Shown here piece after piece: positions 1-7,184 of a stretch of DNA of 16,098 nucleotides. The stretch spans positions 1 through 16,098 of the forward strand of contig JADGIG010000139.1 of assembly GCA_018985235.1 (NCBI GenBank), in the 5' to 3' direction. The DNA is from Sanchytrium tribonematis (lineage: Eukaryota > Sanchytriomycota > Sanchytriomycetes > Sanchytriales > Sanchytriaceae). The position numbers and the translations under genes were made by a program. Every line of letters starts with the position of its first letter. The stretch's first letter is position 1. The notes beneath the pieces are model-generated. The model searched no databases, was not told the origin of the DNA, and saw only the letters and a program-made list of their open reading frames with translations.

Positions 1-645
1 GGAAAAATCGGTTATTAGCATGAGTAGATTGGCTGATAATAACTCGAATTTTATAACTTGTAAACTGCATGAGAATTGATTCCGTAAAACAAATCCAGCG
101 GAAATGTCGTAAATTAATATTAAATTGAAATTCAATAAAACTAGCAAGGTGTTTCTGTGTACAATAATTCTGCCATGATGATATAAGTCTTGGAAATTAT
201 AAACGTAATCTTTGAACTCAATGGTTTTGCTAGTCAGTAATAATATGCCCTTGCGCACGACTTTGCAATCTAAAATGATATTAGTCGTCTTAATCAATTT
301 GCACATCCGGCTATAGTGAACGTAGGCTGCATTGTTTTGATCAACTGTCACCATATGTTTACCAACTATGATTCTATTAATTTTGCTTTTATGTGGATTT
401 GGAACTGTCCAAGTTTTTATCGTTATACCTATCTCCAAGCATATTATTTCCATTTGGCTATTAACCCCAATGATCATATTATTAACACTTGCCATGTGAT
501 TTAAACTAAGATGCAATTTGTATTTTAGCTCCATTTTGTAGGTGTAAATAAATAATATGTATCCAGTACTTAAGACTATGTAATCAGTGCATATACGAAT
601 TTCAGCCGAGCTGCAGCTTAAAGGAAACGTGATTATCTTTTCCAT
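1..645 (-). CDS. Unrecognised protein, 3' end cut by window (beta-propeller-like?)
   Basis: An open frame runs on the minus strand from an ATG at 645-643 to the left edge of the window without a stop (215 codons). It therefore continues outside and is partial. A uninterrupted frame this long in AT-rich DNA, with an A/T-rich run just before the ATG, supports a real gene. The protein begins MEKIITFPLSCSSAEIRI and is rich in short hydrophobic strands separated by turns, for example RIIVGKHMVTVDQNN and LLVLLNFNLILIYDISAG. That pattern resembles a WD40-type beta-propeller, but I see no GH/WD signature and cannot name a family. It is divergent from the C2 gene at 848, with about 200 bp between the two starts. 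I am fairly sure it is coding; function is unknown. Confidence 0.6.
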   Translation of the reverse strand, partial: MEKIITFPLSCSSAEIRICTDYIVLSTGYILFIYTYKMELKYKLHLSLNHMASVNNMIIGVNSQMEIICLEIGITIKTWTVPNPHKSKINRIIVGKHMVTVDQNNAAYVHYSRMCKLIKTTNIILDCKVVRKGILLLTSKTIEFKDYVYNFQDLYHHGRIIVHRNTLLVLLNFNLILIYDISAGFVLRNQFSCSLQVIKFELLSANLLMLITDFS

Positions 646-847
646 AAAAATATTTGTTGATTGTTACAAAAATTAAATTTTCACTTAATGCGAAATTATG
701 TTATCGACAAATTATAAATTTTACCAGCCGCCGAATCACAAATTCATTCCAAAGAGGTTCAAAAATGCAAGAAACTTCAATGTTCAATTCAATTCTTTAA
801 GTGCTTGTGCATGTGGAATCTGAAACCAACATTTTGCTTCCTCAAAA
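646..847. promoter_or_regulatory. Divergent intergenic region between partial gene and C2 gene
   Basis: This roughly 200-bp AT-rich stretch separates two divergent start codons and should hold both promoters. I see no RNA gene and no convincing motif. An ATG at 764 opens a 10-codon upstream ORF (stop at 794-796) out of frame with the C2 start, so the C2 transcript may start downstream of it. Confidence 0.45.
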
Positions 848-1562
848 ATGGTCCATGGAACTTTAGAAGTTTTGGTTGTTGAAGCTAGAAACCTCAAATC
901 TAGTTTATTAGACAAGGCAGATCCATATGCTATCGTAAAGGTGGGAAGTGTTAAAAAGCGAACAAAGACGAAAAACGACGCTGGTAAAAACGTCAATTGG
1001 TCTGAAAAATTCGAAATTGATATTATCGATGGGATGAATGAAATGTACGTCGAAGTTTGGGACGATGATACGGTAAATGAATCTTATTAAGGTGAAAGAT
1101 GACAAAAGAGGATATTGCACAGTTGATTTGATGAAAGTTTACAACTCTGGAACTGATGATGGTTGGCATTCTTTGATTTTAAATGGAAAGCAACACGGTG
1201 AAATTCACCTAGTGTTATATTTCAAGCCGAGACCAGGTATGGGTCAGCCAGGTCCTCCACAGCAGGGTTATGCCCCTCAACAAGGGTATTATCAGGGTCA
1301 GCCCCCTCAAGGGTACTACCAACAACCTCCTCCTCAAGGATATTATCAGCAGGGTCCACCGCAGGGATATTATCAACAAGGACCTCCTCCACAGGGTTAC
1401 TATCAACAGGGTCCGCCTCCACAGGGATATTATCAACAAGGTCCACCGGGTCCAAACCCAGGTCCCTACAATCAAGGACCACCTGGTCAGGGTCCTACAC
1501 CTTATCAACAAGGTCCTCCTCCAAGCCATGGGAATCAGTACCCAGGTAATTATGGTCGATAA
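848..1562 (+). CDS. C2-domain protein with PQGYY-repeat low-complexity tail (two exons)
   Basis: The gene model is exon 848-1072 plus exon 1092-1562, joined by removing a 19-nt intron, giving 231 aa. Residues 1-120 form a single C2 domain, a Ca2+-dependent phospholipid-binding module. Loop 1 has D22 and D25 in LDKADPY, and loop 3 has D72-D74 and D78-D79 in VWDDDTVKDDKRG, so the usual acidic Ca2+ ligands are present. Residues 121-231 are almost only Pro, Gln, Gly and Tyr, with near-tandem [10 protein letters not shown] units. This layout resembles small C2 proteins with GYPQ-rich tails in plants and amoebae, and loosely the C2 plus proline-rich cytokinesis protein Inn1. Membrane recruitment by Ca2+ and weak multivalent contacts by the tail are inferred. 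Without splicing the frame stops at 1088-1090, inside the C2 domain. Confidence 0.9.
1073..1091 (+). other. 19-nt spliceosomal intron in C2 gene
   Basis: The sequence GTAAATGAATCTTATTAAG lies between codon 75 (T) and codon 76 (V). Upstream coding runs into a TAA at 1088-1090 inside this segment, while the rest of the C2 domain is in another frame. Removing these 19 nt is the only nearby GT-AG choice that restores frame, and it rebuilds the typical C2 loop 3 [15 protein letters not shown]. The next AGs downstream give lengths of the wrong phase. Confidence 0.85.
1303..1452 (+). repeat. Degenerate tandem repeat coding for [10 protein letters not shown] units
   Basis: Five consecutive units of 27-30 nt, of the type CAAGGATATTATCAACAAGG plus a CCT/CCA-rich spacer, encode PQGYYQQ(G)PP(P). 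Synonymous positions vary between units (ggatat, ggttac, gggtac), so the array is not freshly duplicated. Copy number is likely to vary between strains. Confidence 0.85.
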
Positions 1563-1567
1563 ATAAA
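1562..1567 (+). terminator. Poly(A) signal AATAAA overlapping C2 stop codon
   Basis: AATAAA begins at the last base of the TAA stop (1560-1562). It is one of eight stop/poly(A) overlaps in the window. Confidence 0.55.
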
Positions 1568-1596
1568 TGATAAAATTTATGCAATTCCCCTCATGA
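1567..1596 (+). other. Short upstream ORF abutting the next start (ATGA)
   Basis: ATG at 1567 opens nine codons (MIKFMQFPS) ending in TGA at 1594-1596. That TGA overlaps the ATG of the following gene (1593-1595). If the transcript includes it, the uORF would favour termination and reinitiation. It may be chance. Confidence 0.3.
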
Positions 1597-2294
1597 CTGT
1601 GGATGAGAAATTGCATTTTCAAAAGCGAGTTAGTGCTCTACTTTCTCGAGATTGCGAATCTTCGGAAGCAAGATTAAAGAGAAATTATGATTTTAAATAT
1701 TTAATAGAGAATTCTCAAAAAGCGTGGATTTTAGAACGTAATTATGATCTGGTTCTTTTGCATGAAGCATCTTCTGCATATGCAATCAGGATATCAGAGA
1801 ATCTGGCAGAATTTATTTCCGGGTTGGAACTTATCGATTGCATTTGCGATAAATGCTATGAATTTCCTAAGTCAATGGAAGACCGATACTACGTCGAATT
1901 TGAAAAGTCTCTGTTTGAAATTATTAAATTTGTCGAATTCTCTGAAGATTGGGCCGTTAGAGCCAAGTTATTACTTGAACTATCAAAGCGTTTACGATCA
2001 TTTAAAACGTTTGCAATTCCTCTTTTGCCAAACTTGATGGAAATGATCAAAATATTTGGAAATCCTATTAACAAGAATATGAGCCAATGTTGCTCCGGCT
2101 TTTTGGAAATTCTTGCAATCTATGAACCGTGGCTAGAATTATTTAACAGGCATCTTCATATTTTAATACCAATTTTATCTGATTTACTTAATTACGGGTT
2201 GATCTCTAAAAAAGACTACTTTAAATATCAATACTTGAGCAATTTTGAATTTGTCCATTCAAAAATCTTACTTGTATACCCGTCTTTAAAATAA
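1593..2294 (+). CDS. Unrecognised helical protein, 233 aa
   Basis: A complete uninterrupted frame starts at ATG 1593, 30 nt after the C2 stop, and ends in a TAA that sits inside an AATAAA signal. I do not recognise the family. The protein appears almost entirely alpha-helical, with alternating charged and hydrophobic stretches (FEIIKFVEFSEDWAVRAKLL, AIPLLPNLMEMIKIFG, HILIPILSDLLNYG). This would suit a HEAT/ARM-like solenoid or a helical bundle. There is a CxxC (CICDKC, near residue 85) but no further cysteine pair to make a zinc site. There is no signal peptide and no clear membrane span. Length, position and codon use like its neighbours make it a real gene. Confidence 0.75.
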   Translation: MTVDEKLHFQKRVSALLSRDCESSEARLKRNYDFKYLIENSQKAWILERNYDLVLLHEASSAYAIRISENLAEFISGLELIDCICDKCYEFPKSMEDRYYVEFEKSLFEIIKFVEFSEDWAVRAKLLLELSKRLRSFKTFAIPLLPNLMEMIKIFGNPINKNMSQCCSGFLEILAIYEPWLELFNRHLHILIPILSDLLNYGLISKKDYFKYQYLSNFEFVHSKILLVYPSLK

Positions 2295-2295
2295 A
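2290..2295 (+). terminator. Poly(A) signal AATAAA containing a stop codon
   Basis: AATAAA contains the TAA stop (2292-2294) of the 233-aa gene. Confidence 0.55.
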
Positions 2296-2320
2296 TAATT
2301 TTTGCAACTTACTCCTATTG

Positions 2321-4424
2321 ATGACAACTGCTTTATCCATCACAGACCAAAATACATTCAGAAACTGTCTTAAATTGTTTGATAATGGAAACCACAAAAA
2401 AGGTTTAAAAACGACTGAGCAATTACTTGAAAAGTACCCAGGCCATTCAGAAATAACATGTACAAGAGGACTCTTTTTAATTTATTTGGAAAGACTGGAC
2501 GAAGGTCTTAAATGTATCAAAGAAGGATTAATGAAGAATTTAAAATCCAGCACAAATTGGCATATCTATGGTATTTATTACAAAGTAACTCGAAACTTTG
2601 ACGAAGCGTGCAAGTGCTATATCAAGGCAAGTAATTTGGATGAAAATAATGCCGGGATTCGAAGAGATTTGTGTGTATTGTTAGGGTATACTAGAATGTA
2701 CGAGCAGTTGATAGATCAATTGTCTATTCTTTTGAGCCAACAGCCAACTAAGATGGTTTGGGTGCAATTAAGCACCGCTTATTTCATGATGAGAAAATAC
2801 GAAGATGCTCTCACTGTGTTGGAACAGTATGAACTTACAATGCCGGAAAAAGACCAAGACTATTCTAATTTTGTTCTTTTCAAAGCCAGAATATACTTTA
2901 AGACTGGGGCTTATGCAATCGCAATTAAATTTCTAAACAAAAATGAGCAGCATGTCACAGACTCATTAGCTTTATTGGAACTCCGGGCTTTTCTCACGTT
3001 AAAAAGTCAAAAATATGAACAAAGTCTCAGCATGTTTAAGGAGCTTTTGCAATTTAATGATGAGGATTTGAAATTTGTAAACGGATACCTTCTTTCTTCT
3101 CTTAAAATTCAAAAATACTCGAACAATATGGAAGATCAATGGAAAGTTGCTCTTAAATCTCTCAAAGAAGAACATAATTCATTCTGCATTAGATTTACAT
3201 ATGTTGACACACTTTCCGGCTCAGCAAGAGAAAAAGAAATCAGATCATTTATGGATAAAATTTATCAAAAAGGTTCGCCAGCTTTCTTCAAAGTCATTAA
3301 ACATATTTATTCCCAAAACGAAGAATATTATAATAGCCTAGTTGATGATCTGGGCTCTTCTTACGAAAACGTGGATGATTTTAAGTACTACTGGTATTTG
3401 TATTCTAAGTATTCACAGTATAACTGTATAAAAAACGATACAGAGTGCGAAAAGTATTTTGATAAAATGAGGATGTCCAAACATTATCCCCAATTATCCA
3501 AGGTAGACAAAATTGATTTCATAGTGATTAATTCGAAAATCTTGAAACGTCAAGAGAAATTTTTGGAAGCAGCACATGTTTTGACCGAAGCTCAAGCCCT
3601 AGATACTGGTGATAGATCTTTAAATGTTAGGAAAGCAAAATATTTAATTAGAGGGAAGAATCTCAAGGAGGCAATTCTGGAAATGCAAATGTTCTTACGA
3701 ACTGAACCTAACAAAGATTTTATAAAAGATTTAATAGCTGTGCAATGCATTTGGTTTATTTTTGAATTGCTTAAATATTTCAAGAATACTAATGTTTATT
3801 TCAAATTGGTAAAAATTATGCTTGGCTACGTCGATGACATGATTGCGGATGATGCTGATTTTCAATCTTTTTGTGGTCGCCGTTCTGTTTTTGAACCATT
3901 TTTCGACTACGTTTCGTGGATGAATACAAGTATGGAGCATAGGCTAACTCTAAAAGTTTTCCTATATCTTGCAGATACAATTCAGACAAATTCAACCTCA
4001 GAAAAACTACCGGACGACGAAATATTGAAAGAAATTTTCGGTGAATCTGATAATGACCTTCATGGCGAGCAAGAAGCCAAAAAAGTCAAAAAGGAAAAGT
4101 TACTCCTCAAACTAGCCAATTTGCTTATTAACTTTAAAGACAAAAATGCGCGTTATTGTGCTTTTTCGATATTTTATACAAATGGTAGAATTTATTTATC
4201 TAGATCAATTGAAAGAGTGTGCTACGATAGCAAAGGCGGAAAATTTGGAGATACTAAAACATCTTGTAATACTTAAAAAGAATACGACCACTGACCGAAA
4301 TTTACTGGCACAGATTGATGCATTTGAAAAATCAATCACAAAACCGCCGCAATTAAAACATGAAAATATGTATATCAAGAAATGTTTTTCATTAGAAGCC
4401 AGTATGAATAAACTGCAAGTCTAA
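2321..4424 (+). CDS. NAA15: NatA auxiliary subunit NAA15 (two exons)
   Basis: The gene model is exon 2321-4184 plus exon 4204-4424, 694 aa. The in-frame TTG at 2318 is not used; the ATG at 2321 is. NAA15 is the TPR scaffold that anchors the NatA N-terminal acetyltransferase (catalytic NAA10) to the ribosome. Signatures are the N-terminal TPR run (LKSSTNWHIYGIYYKVTRNF, DEACKCYIKASNLDENN), the central EAQALDTGDRSLNVRKAKY, matching EAQALDTADRFINSKCAKY of the human protein, and VQCIWF. A lysine-rich segment (EAKKVKKEKLLLK, about residue 590) stands where animals have a long basic linker. After the splice, CAFSIFYTNDQLKECATIAKAE aligns with [22 protein letters not shown]. It is shorter than the human protein (866 aa), mainly in the linker and C-terminus. 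The stop is 6 nt from the convergent FDXR stop. Confidence 0.93.
4185..4203 (+). other. 19-nt spliceosomal intron in NAA15
   Basis: The sequence is GTAGAATTTATTTATCTAG. Unspliced, the frame leaves NAA15-like sequence after FSIFYTN and stops at 4274-4276. Removing these 19 nt joins TTN-D-QLKECATIAKAE in the frame that continues 73 codons to 4424. It splits codon 622/623 after its first base (phase 1). Confidence 0.8.
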
Positions 4425-4430
4425 CATCGA

Positions 4431-5738
4431 TCATATATTTAAAGATCTTATGTCCTCCAACTCAGCAATTTTATAGGGTTTCCCCTGTAATTTTGAATGT
4501 CGCTCTTCAAAGATCTCTGCCAGTGACCATTGATCGGTGTTAATGTAATCAAGAGAATTCAGGAAAGTTTCTCTTTCTTGATTCAGAATTTTGAAATTCA
4601 ATACAGATTCCGAGGTGCACATCAATTTGGCTATGTACTTTGACTCGTTCAAGGAGTCAGCAATAACACCTTTTCCATTTGATCGGCACCATCCGCAACT
4701 GAATACCCGGCCCTCGTCATCCAAGGGTTGGCCAATTTTTGAGTTTAAACTGCCAATTTCGTAGACTTGGCTTGAACTAGAGCCCACGGCACTAATTACA
4801 GTGTCAAATTTTGCAAAGACAGTCTCATTTTTGGAATGAAACGTAAATTTTTTTGCGTCATCAGTAAGAAATTTTTGTTTTCGAAATTCAACAAAAGCTT
4901 GTCCGCTTTTTTGAGTACGTGTTGGTTCAAGTAAAAATTTGAAATGTAGTCTTTTCATTGTATCTACTTCTGACGGAGGATTAGTCTGTCTAAGCTGTAT
5001 TTTTTCGAAAATTTCATAGACCCTTTTCGATTTTCTGTCGCAAGAATTTGCAAACGGTTTGACGTCTCTCATTATACCGTGATTAATAGATATGTTAAGA
5101 GGCTTATAGAGGAAAGGTCTCAATTCAAGAGCTGTAAAACTAGTATGTAGTGGAGTTTTTCTGCCATAAATTGTGACACTATCAACCTCCGCAGCCTTTA
5201 GTGTTTTCAAAGCTAGCTCATTGATATCAGTTTTTTCTAGTGTTTCCGGGAATAAAAGGATCCTTGCTATATCTAAAGCAACATTTCCGTTCCCAATGAT
5301 GGCTACATCTTTTCCAATGTTGAATTTTTTCTTGTAAAACTCCGGATGTTTGTTGTACCATTTGGTGAATTCAACAGAGTTGATCAGGGACTCTTCGCCT
5401 GGAATTCCTAGCTTGCGTGGTTCGTTTGCTCCAGTCGTTAATATTATACCGTTGTAATATTGCTTCAACCTATCCAAACCAATCGCTTTACCAATTTTCG
5501 TGTTCCCAAAAAATCTGACATTATCAGATTTCAATATCTTTTTAAATTCATGGATGCAATTTTTTACTGCTTGCTGGTCAGGTGCAACTCCATATCGTGC
5601 TAATCCATATGGAATAAAATTAGAATCAAATATATCCACTCTGAAATTTTTATTCGTCAGCAATTGCTGAGCAGCGTAGAAACCAGAAGGTCCAGCTCCA
5701 ATAATCGCAAAATGGGTAAATTTTTTCAAAGCCGACAT
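4431..5738 (-). CDS. FDXR: Adrenodoxin/ferredoxin reductase, mitochondrial
   Basis: This 435-aa protein (family about 460-490) passes electrons from NADPH via FAD to mitochondrial ferredoxin, for Fe-S cluster, heme A and coenzyme Q synthesis (yeast Arh1). It shows the FAD-binding IIGAGPSGFYAAQQL (G14, G16, G19), the conserved YGLARYGVAPDQQAVKN, the NADP-binding IIGNGNVALDIARIL, and the C-terminal GWCRSNGKGVIADS matching the family GWxKRGPTGVI. The first ATG of the frame is at 5738; upstream codons are open but the only candidate start there is GTG at 5771. From 5738 only about ten residues precede the FAD strand, so no clear targeting presequence is visible. It starts 21 nt from the divergent uL13m gene. 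Identity is confident; the N-terminus is less certain. Confidence 0.93.
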   Translation of the reverse strand: MSALKKFTHFAIIGAGPSGFYAAQQLLTNKNFRVDIFDSNFIPYGLARYGVAPDQQAVKNCIHEFKKILKSDNVRFFGNTKIGKAIGLDRLKQYYNGIILTTGANEPRKLGIPGEESLINSVEFTKWYNKHPEFYKKKFNIGKDVAIIGNGNVALDIARILLFPETLEKTDINELALKTLKAAEVDSVTIYGRKTPLHTSFTALELRPFLYKPLNISINHGIMRDVKPFANSCDRKSKRVYEIFEKIQLRQTNPPSEVDTMKRLHFKFLLEPTRTQKSGQAFVEFRKQKFLTDDAKKFTFHSKNETVFAKFDTVISAVGSSSSQVYEIGSLNSKIGQPLDDEGRVFSCGWCRSNGKGVIADSLNESKYIAKLMCTSESVLNFKILNQERETFLNSLDYINTDQWSLAEIFEERHSKLQGKPYKIAELEDIRSLNI

Positions 5739-5759
5739 TTCAAGACTCTCCTTGTTACT
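5739..5759. promoter_or_regulatory. 21-nt divergent gap between FDXR and uL13m
   Basis: Only 21 nt separate the two divergent ATGs. Promoters and 5' leaders must therefore overlap the neighbouring gene, or transcription starts almost at the ATG. Both genes serve mitochondria, so shared control is plausible but inferred. Confidence 0.5.
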
Positions 5760-6218
5760 ATGTACAAACACAGAGTTTGGAAAATATTTAATGCTGAAAA
5801 TGAAATATTGGGAAGGTTTGCCACCAGGTTATCACTTGCACTACAAGGCAAAGGCAAGCCGTACTATTCTCATCAAGAAGATTTTGGAGATTATGTGGTT
5901 GTCATCAACGCGAATAAAATAAAAGTGACTGGAAGGAAAGAGGATCAAAAAGTTTACTATAGGCACACAATGTGGCCAGGTGGGTTAAAAGAAACCAAAT
6001 ATAAAGACACACCCAAAACCAGTGTAGTTCAAATGGCGGTTAGAAGAATGTTGCCCAAAAATAATTTAAGAAATGGAAGAATGAATAGGCTTTTTGTCTT
6101 TGAAAACGATAACCACCCTTATGATGGTAACATATTGAAATACAATAATGATGTTCTTGATGAATTAAATACACAACAAATCAATTATGTTAGAAATTTT
6201 CTTGGAGCTTCAAAGTAA
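5760..6218 (+). CDS. MRPL13: Mitochondrial ribosomal protein uL13m
   Basis: This 152-aa protein is bacterial-type L13 of the large mitoribosomal subunit. Conserved features run in order: RVWKIFNAENEILGRFATRL (residues 5-24), LQGKGKPYYS, the DFGDYVVVINANKIKVTGRK core, YYRHTMWPGGLKE, and RMLPKNNLRNGRMNRLFVFE. It resembles yeast Mrpl23 throughout. The chosen start at 5760 matches the family start. An in-frame ATG at 5712 would add MGKFFQSRHFKTLLVT, a basic presequence-like stretch, but overlaps the FDXR coding region on the other strand. The stop lies 2 nt from the convergent Sel1 gene stop, so both 3' UTRs must run into each other's coding region. A variant AGTAAA overlaps the stop. Confidence 0.93.
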   Translation: MYKHRVWKIFNAENEILGRFATRLSLALQGKGKPYYSHQEDFGDYVVVINANKIKVTGRKEDQKVYYRHTMWPGGLKETKYKDTPKTSVVQMAVRRMLPKNNLRNGRMNRLFVFENDNHPYDGNILKYNNDVLDELNTQQINYVRNFLGASK

Positions 6219-6220
6219 AA

Positions 6221-7105
6221 TTATGGTTTTTCGGCATTTTCCAACATTATACTTTTTTTATACCAAGATTTGGCCACAGCTTTGGATTTGATTACTCCCC
6301 CTAAGCCATAACCATAGATCCATGCAATTTTTTGCATGCTTTTAGGTTCTCCATAATTTGCTGCCTTTTGGTACCAAAATAAGGCAAATTTCATATTTTG
6401 GTTTAAAGGACCTCGAAAGTACATATTTCCGATTTGATAGTAAGCTTCGGGATCATGAGATTTGGCATGTCTCCAGTACCTCGCACTTCTTGGAGTCTTA
6501 TCTATTCCTAATCCATTTAAAAGGATTGAAGCTATTTTGTCAAAAGAAGGTGCGAAGTTGCATACTGCACAATATTCAAAATACTTAAGCGCGCACACAT
6601 AGTTTCCTTCCGCAAACTTATTCTCAGCTGCGGCAAACAATGAATTAATGTAATTATGCGGCAAATATTGTAGATACTTTTTATATTTTTTACATGTTTG
6701 CAAATACAGCGTTTTGTTTGGTATTTTTAAGAAGTCATTCGAATGCCGGTATTGAAACTGTAATAATTTGGTGGAGAATGAATTTAATTTTTGAGAAATA
6801 TATGACAGATCAACCATATTTTCCTCAATATTCCAAATCAACTGAGGATTTGAATCTGCTTTAATTAAACTTAACTCAAGAGTGCTTCTCTTGATTGATT
6901 TTAAATTTTGCTCCAAATTTTCGTAAATCTTACTCAACCTTGCAATTTCCATGGAAAGTTGCTTATTTTTATTCTTTTCGGTTGATAAAGCATAGCTTAG
7001 CTTTGAGTTATCATTCTGATGTTTTAGCAAAAGAGATGAAAGCTTGTTTCTCATAGAATCTATTTCGTACTCTTTGCTTTTAAGAATTGGATTTTTATTC
7101 CACAT
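6221..7105 (-). CDS. Sel1-repeat protein with N-terminal coiled coil
   Basis: This 294-aa protein has residues of about 10-80 rich in Leu, Lys, Glu and Ser in a heptad-like pattern (LSMEIARLSKIYENLEQNLK), suggesting a coiled coil. From about residue 165 the chain consists of Sel1-like (TPR-related) helical repeats: ALKYFEYCAVCNFAPSFDKI, EAYYQIGNMYFRGPLNQNMK followed by ALFWYQKAANYGEPKSM, and the Gly-rich IAWIYGYGLGG, with AKSWYKKS closing the last. Such repeats act as protein scaffolds; fungal examples activate chitin synthase (Chs4/Skt5) or work in ER quality control, but nothing here picks one. There is no signal peptide or membrane span. The gene follows Ada3 on the same strand 74 nt downstream and converges on uL13m. 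The domain call is good; the specific role is unknown. Confidence 0.8.
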   Translation of the reverse strand: MWNKNPILKSKEYEIDSMRNKLSSLLLKHQNDNSKLSYALSTEKNKNKQLSMEIARLSKIYENLEQNLKSIKRSTLELSLIKADSNPQLIWNIEENMVDLSYISQKLNSFSTKLLQFQYRHSNDFLKIPNKTLYLQTCKKYKKYLQYLPHNYINSLFAAAENKFAEGNYVCALKYFEYCAVCNFAPSFDKIASILLNGLGIDKTPRSARYWRHAKSHDPEAYYQIGNMYFRGPLNQNMKFALFWYQKAANYGEPKSMQKIAWIYGYGLGGVIKSKAVAKSWYKKSIMLENAEKP

Positions 7106-7178
7106 GAATCTTAAAAATCAAACTCACGACGTCACTTTCACCAAACCAGTCAAGCAAAGAGGCAAAACTAATTCGCTA

Positions 7179-7184
7179 TTTATT
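7179..7184 (-). terminator. Poly(A) signal AATAAA containing the Ada3 stop
   Basis: On the minus strand the TAA stop (7182-7180) sits inside AATAAA. Confidence 0.55.

Noticed and set aside
316-504. Plus-strand 62-codon ORF near the left edge
   Set aside because: It is the antisense shadow of the 215-codon minus-strand frame, which spans the whole region.
1073-1110. Sequencing error or a pseudogene frameshift instead of an intron in the C2 gene
   Set aside because: A single indel would leave extra or missing residues in C2 loop 3. The 19-nt removal gives a perfect family match, and the same length and motif recur in two other genes.
1215-1622. Minus-strand and alternate-frame ORFs over the C2 proline-rich tail (for example 1222-1482, 1270-1566)
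   Set aside because: They are by-products of the repeat array, with repetitive translations in shadow frames and no independent support.
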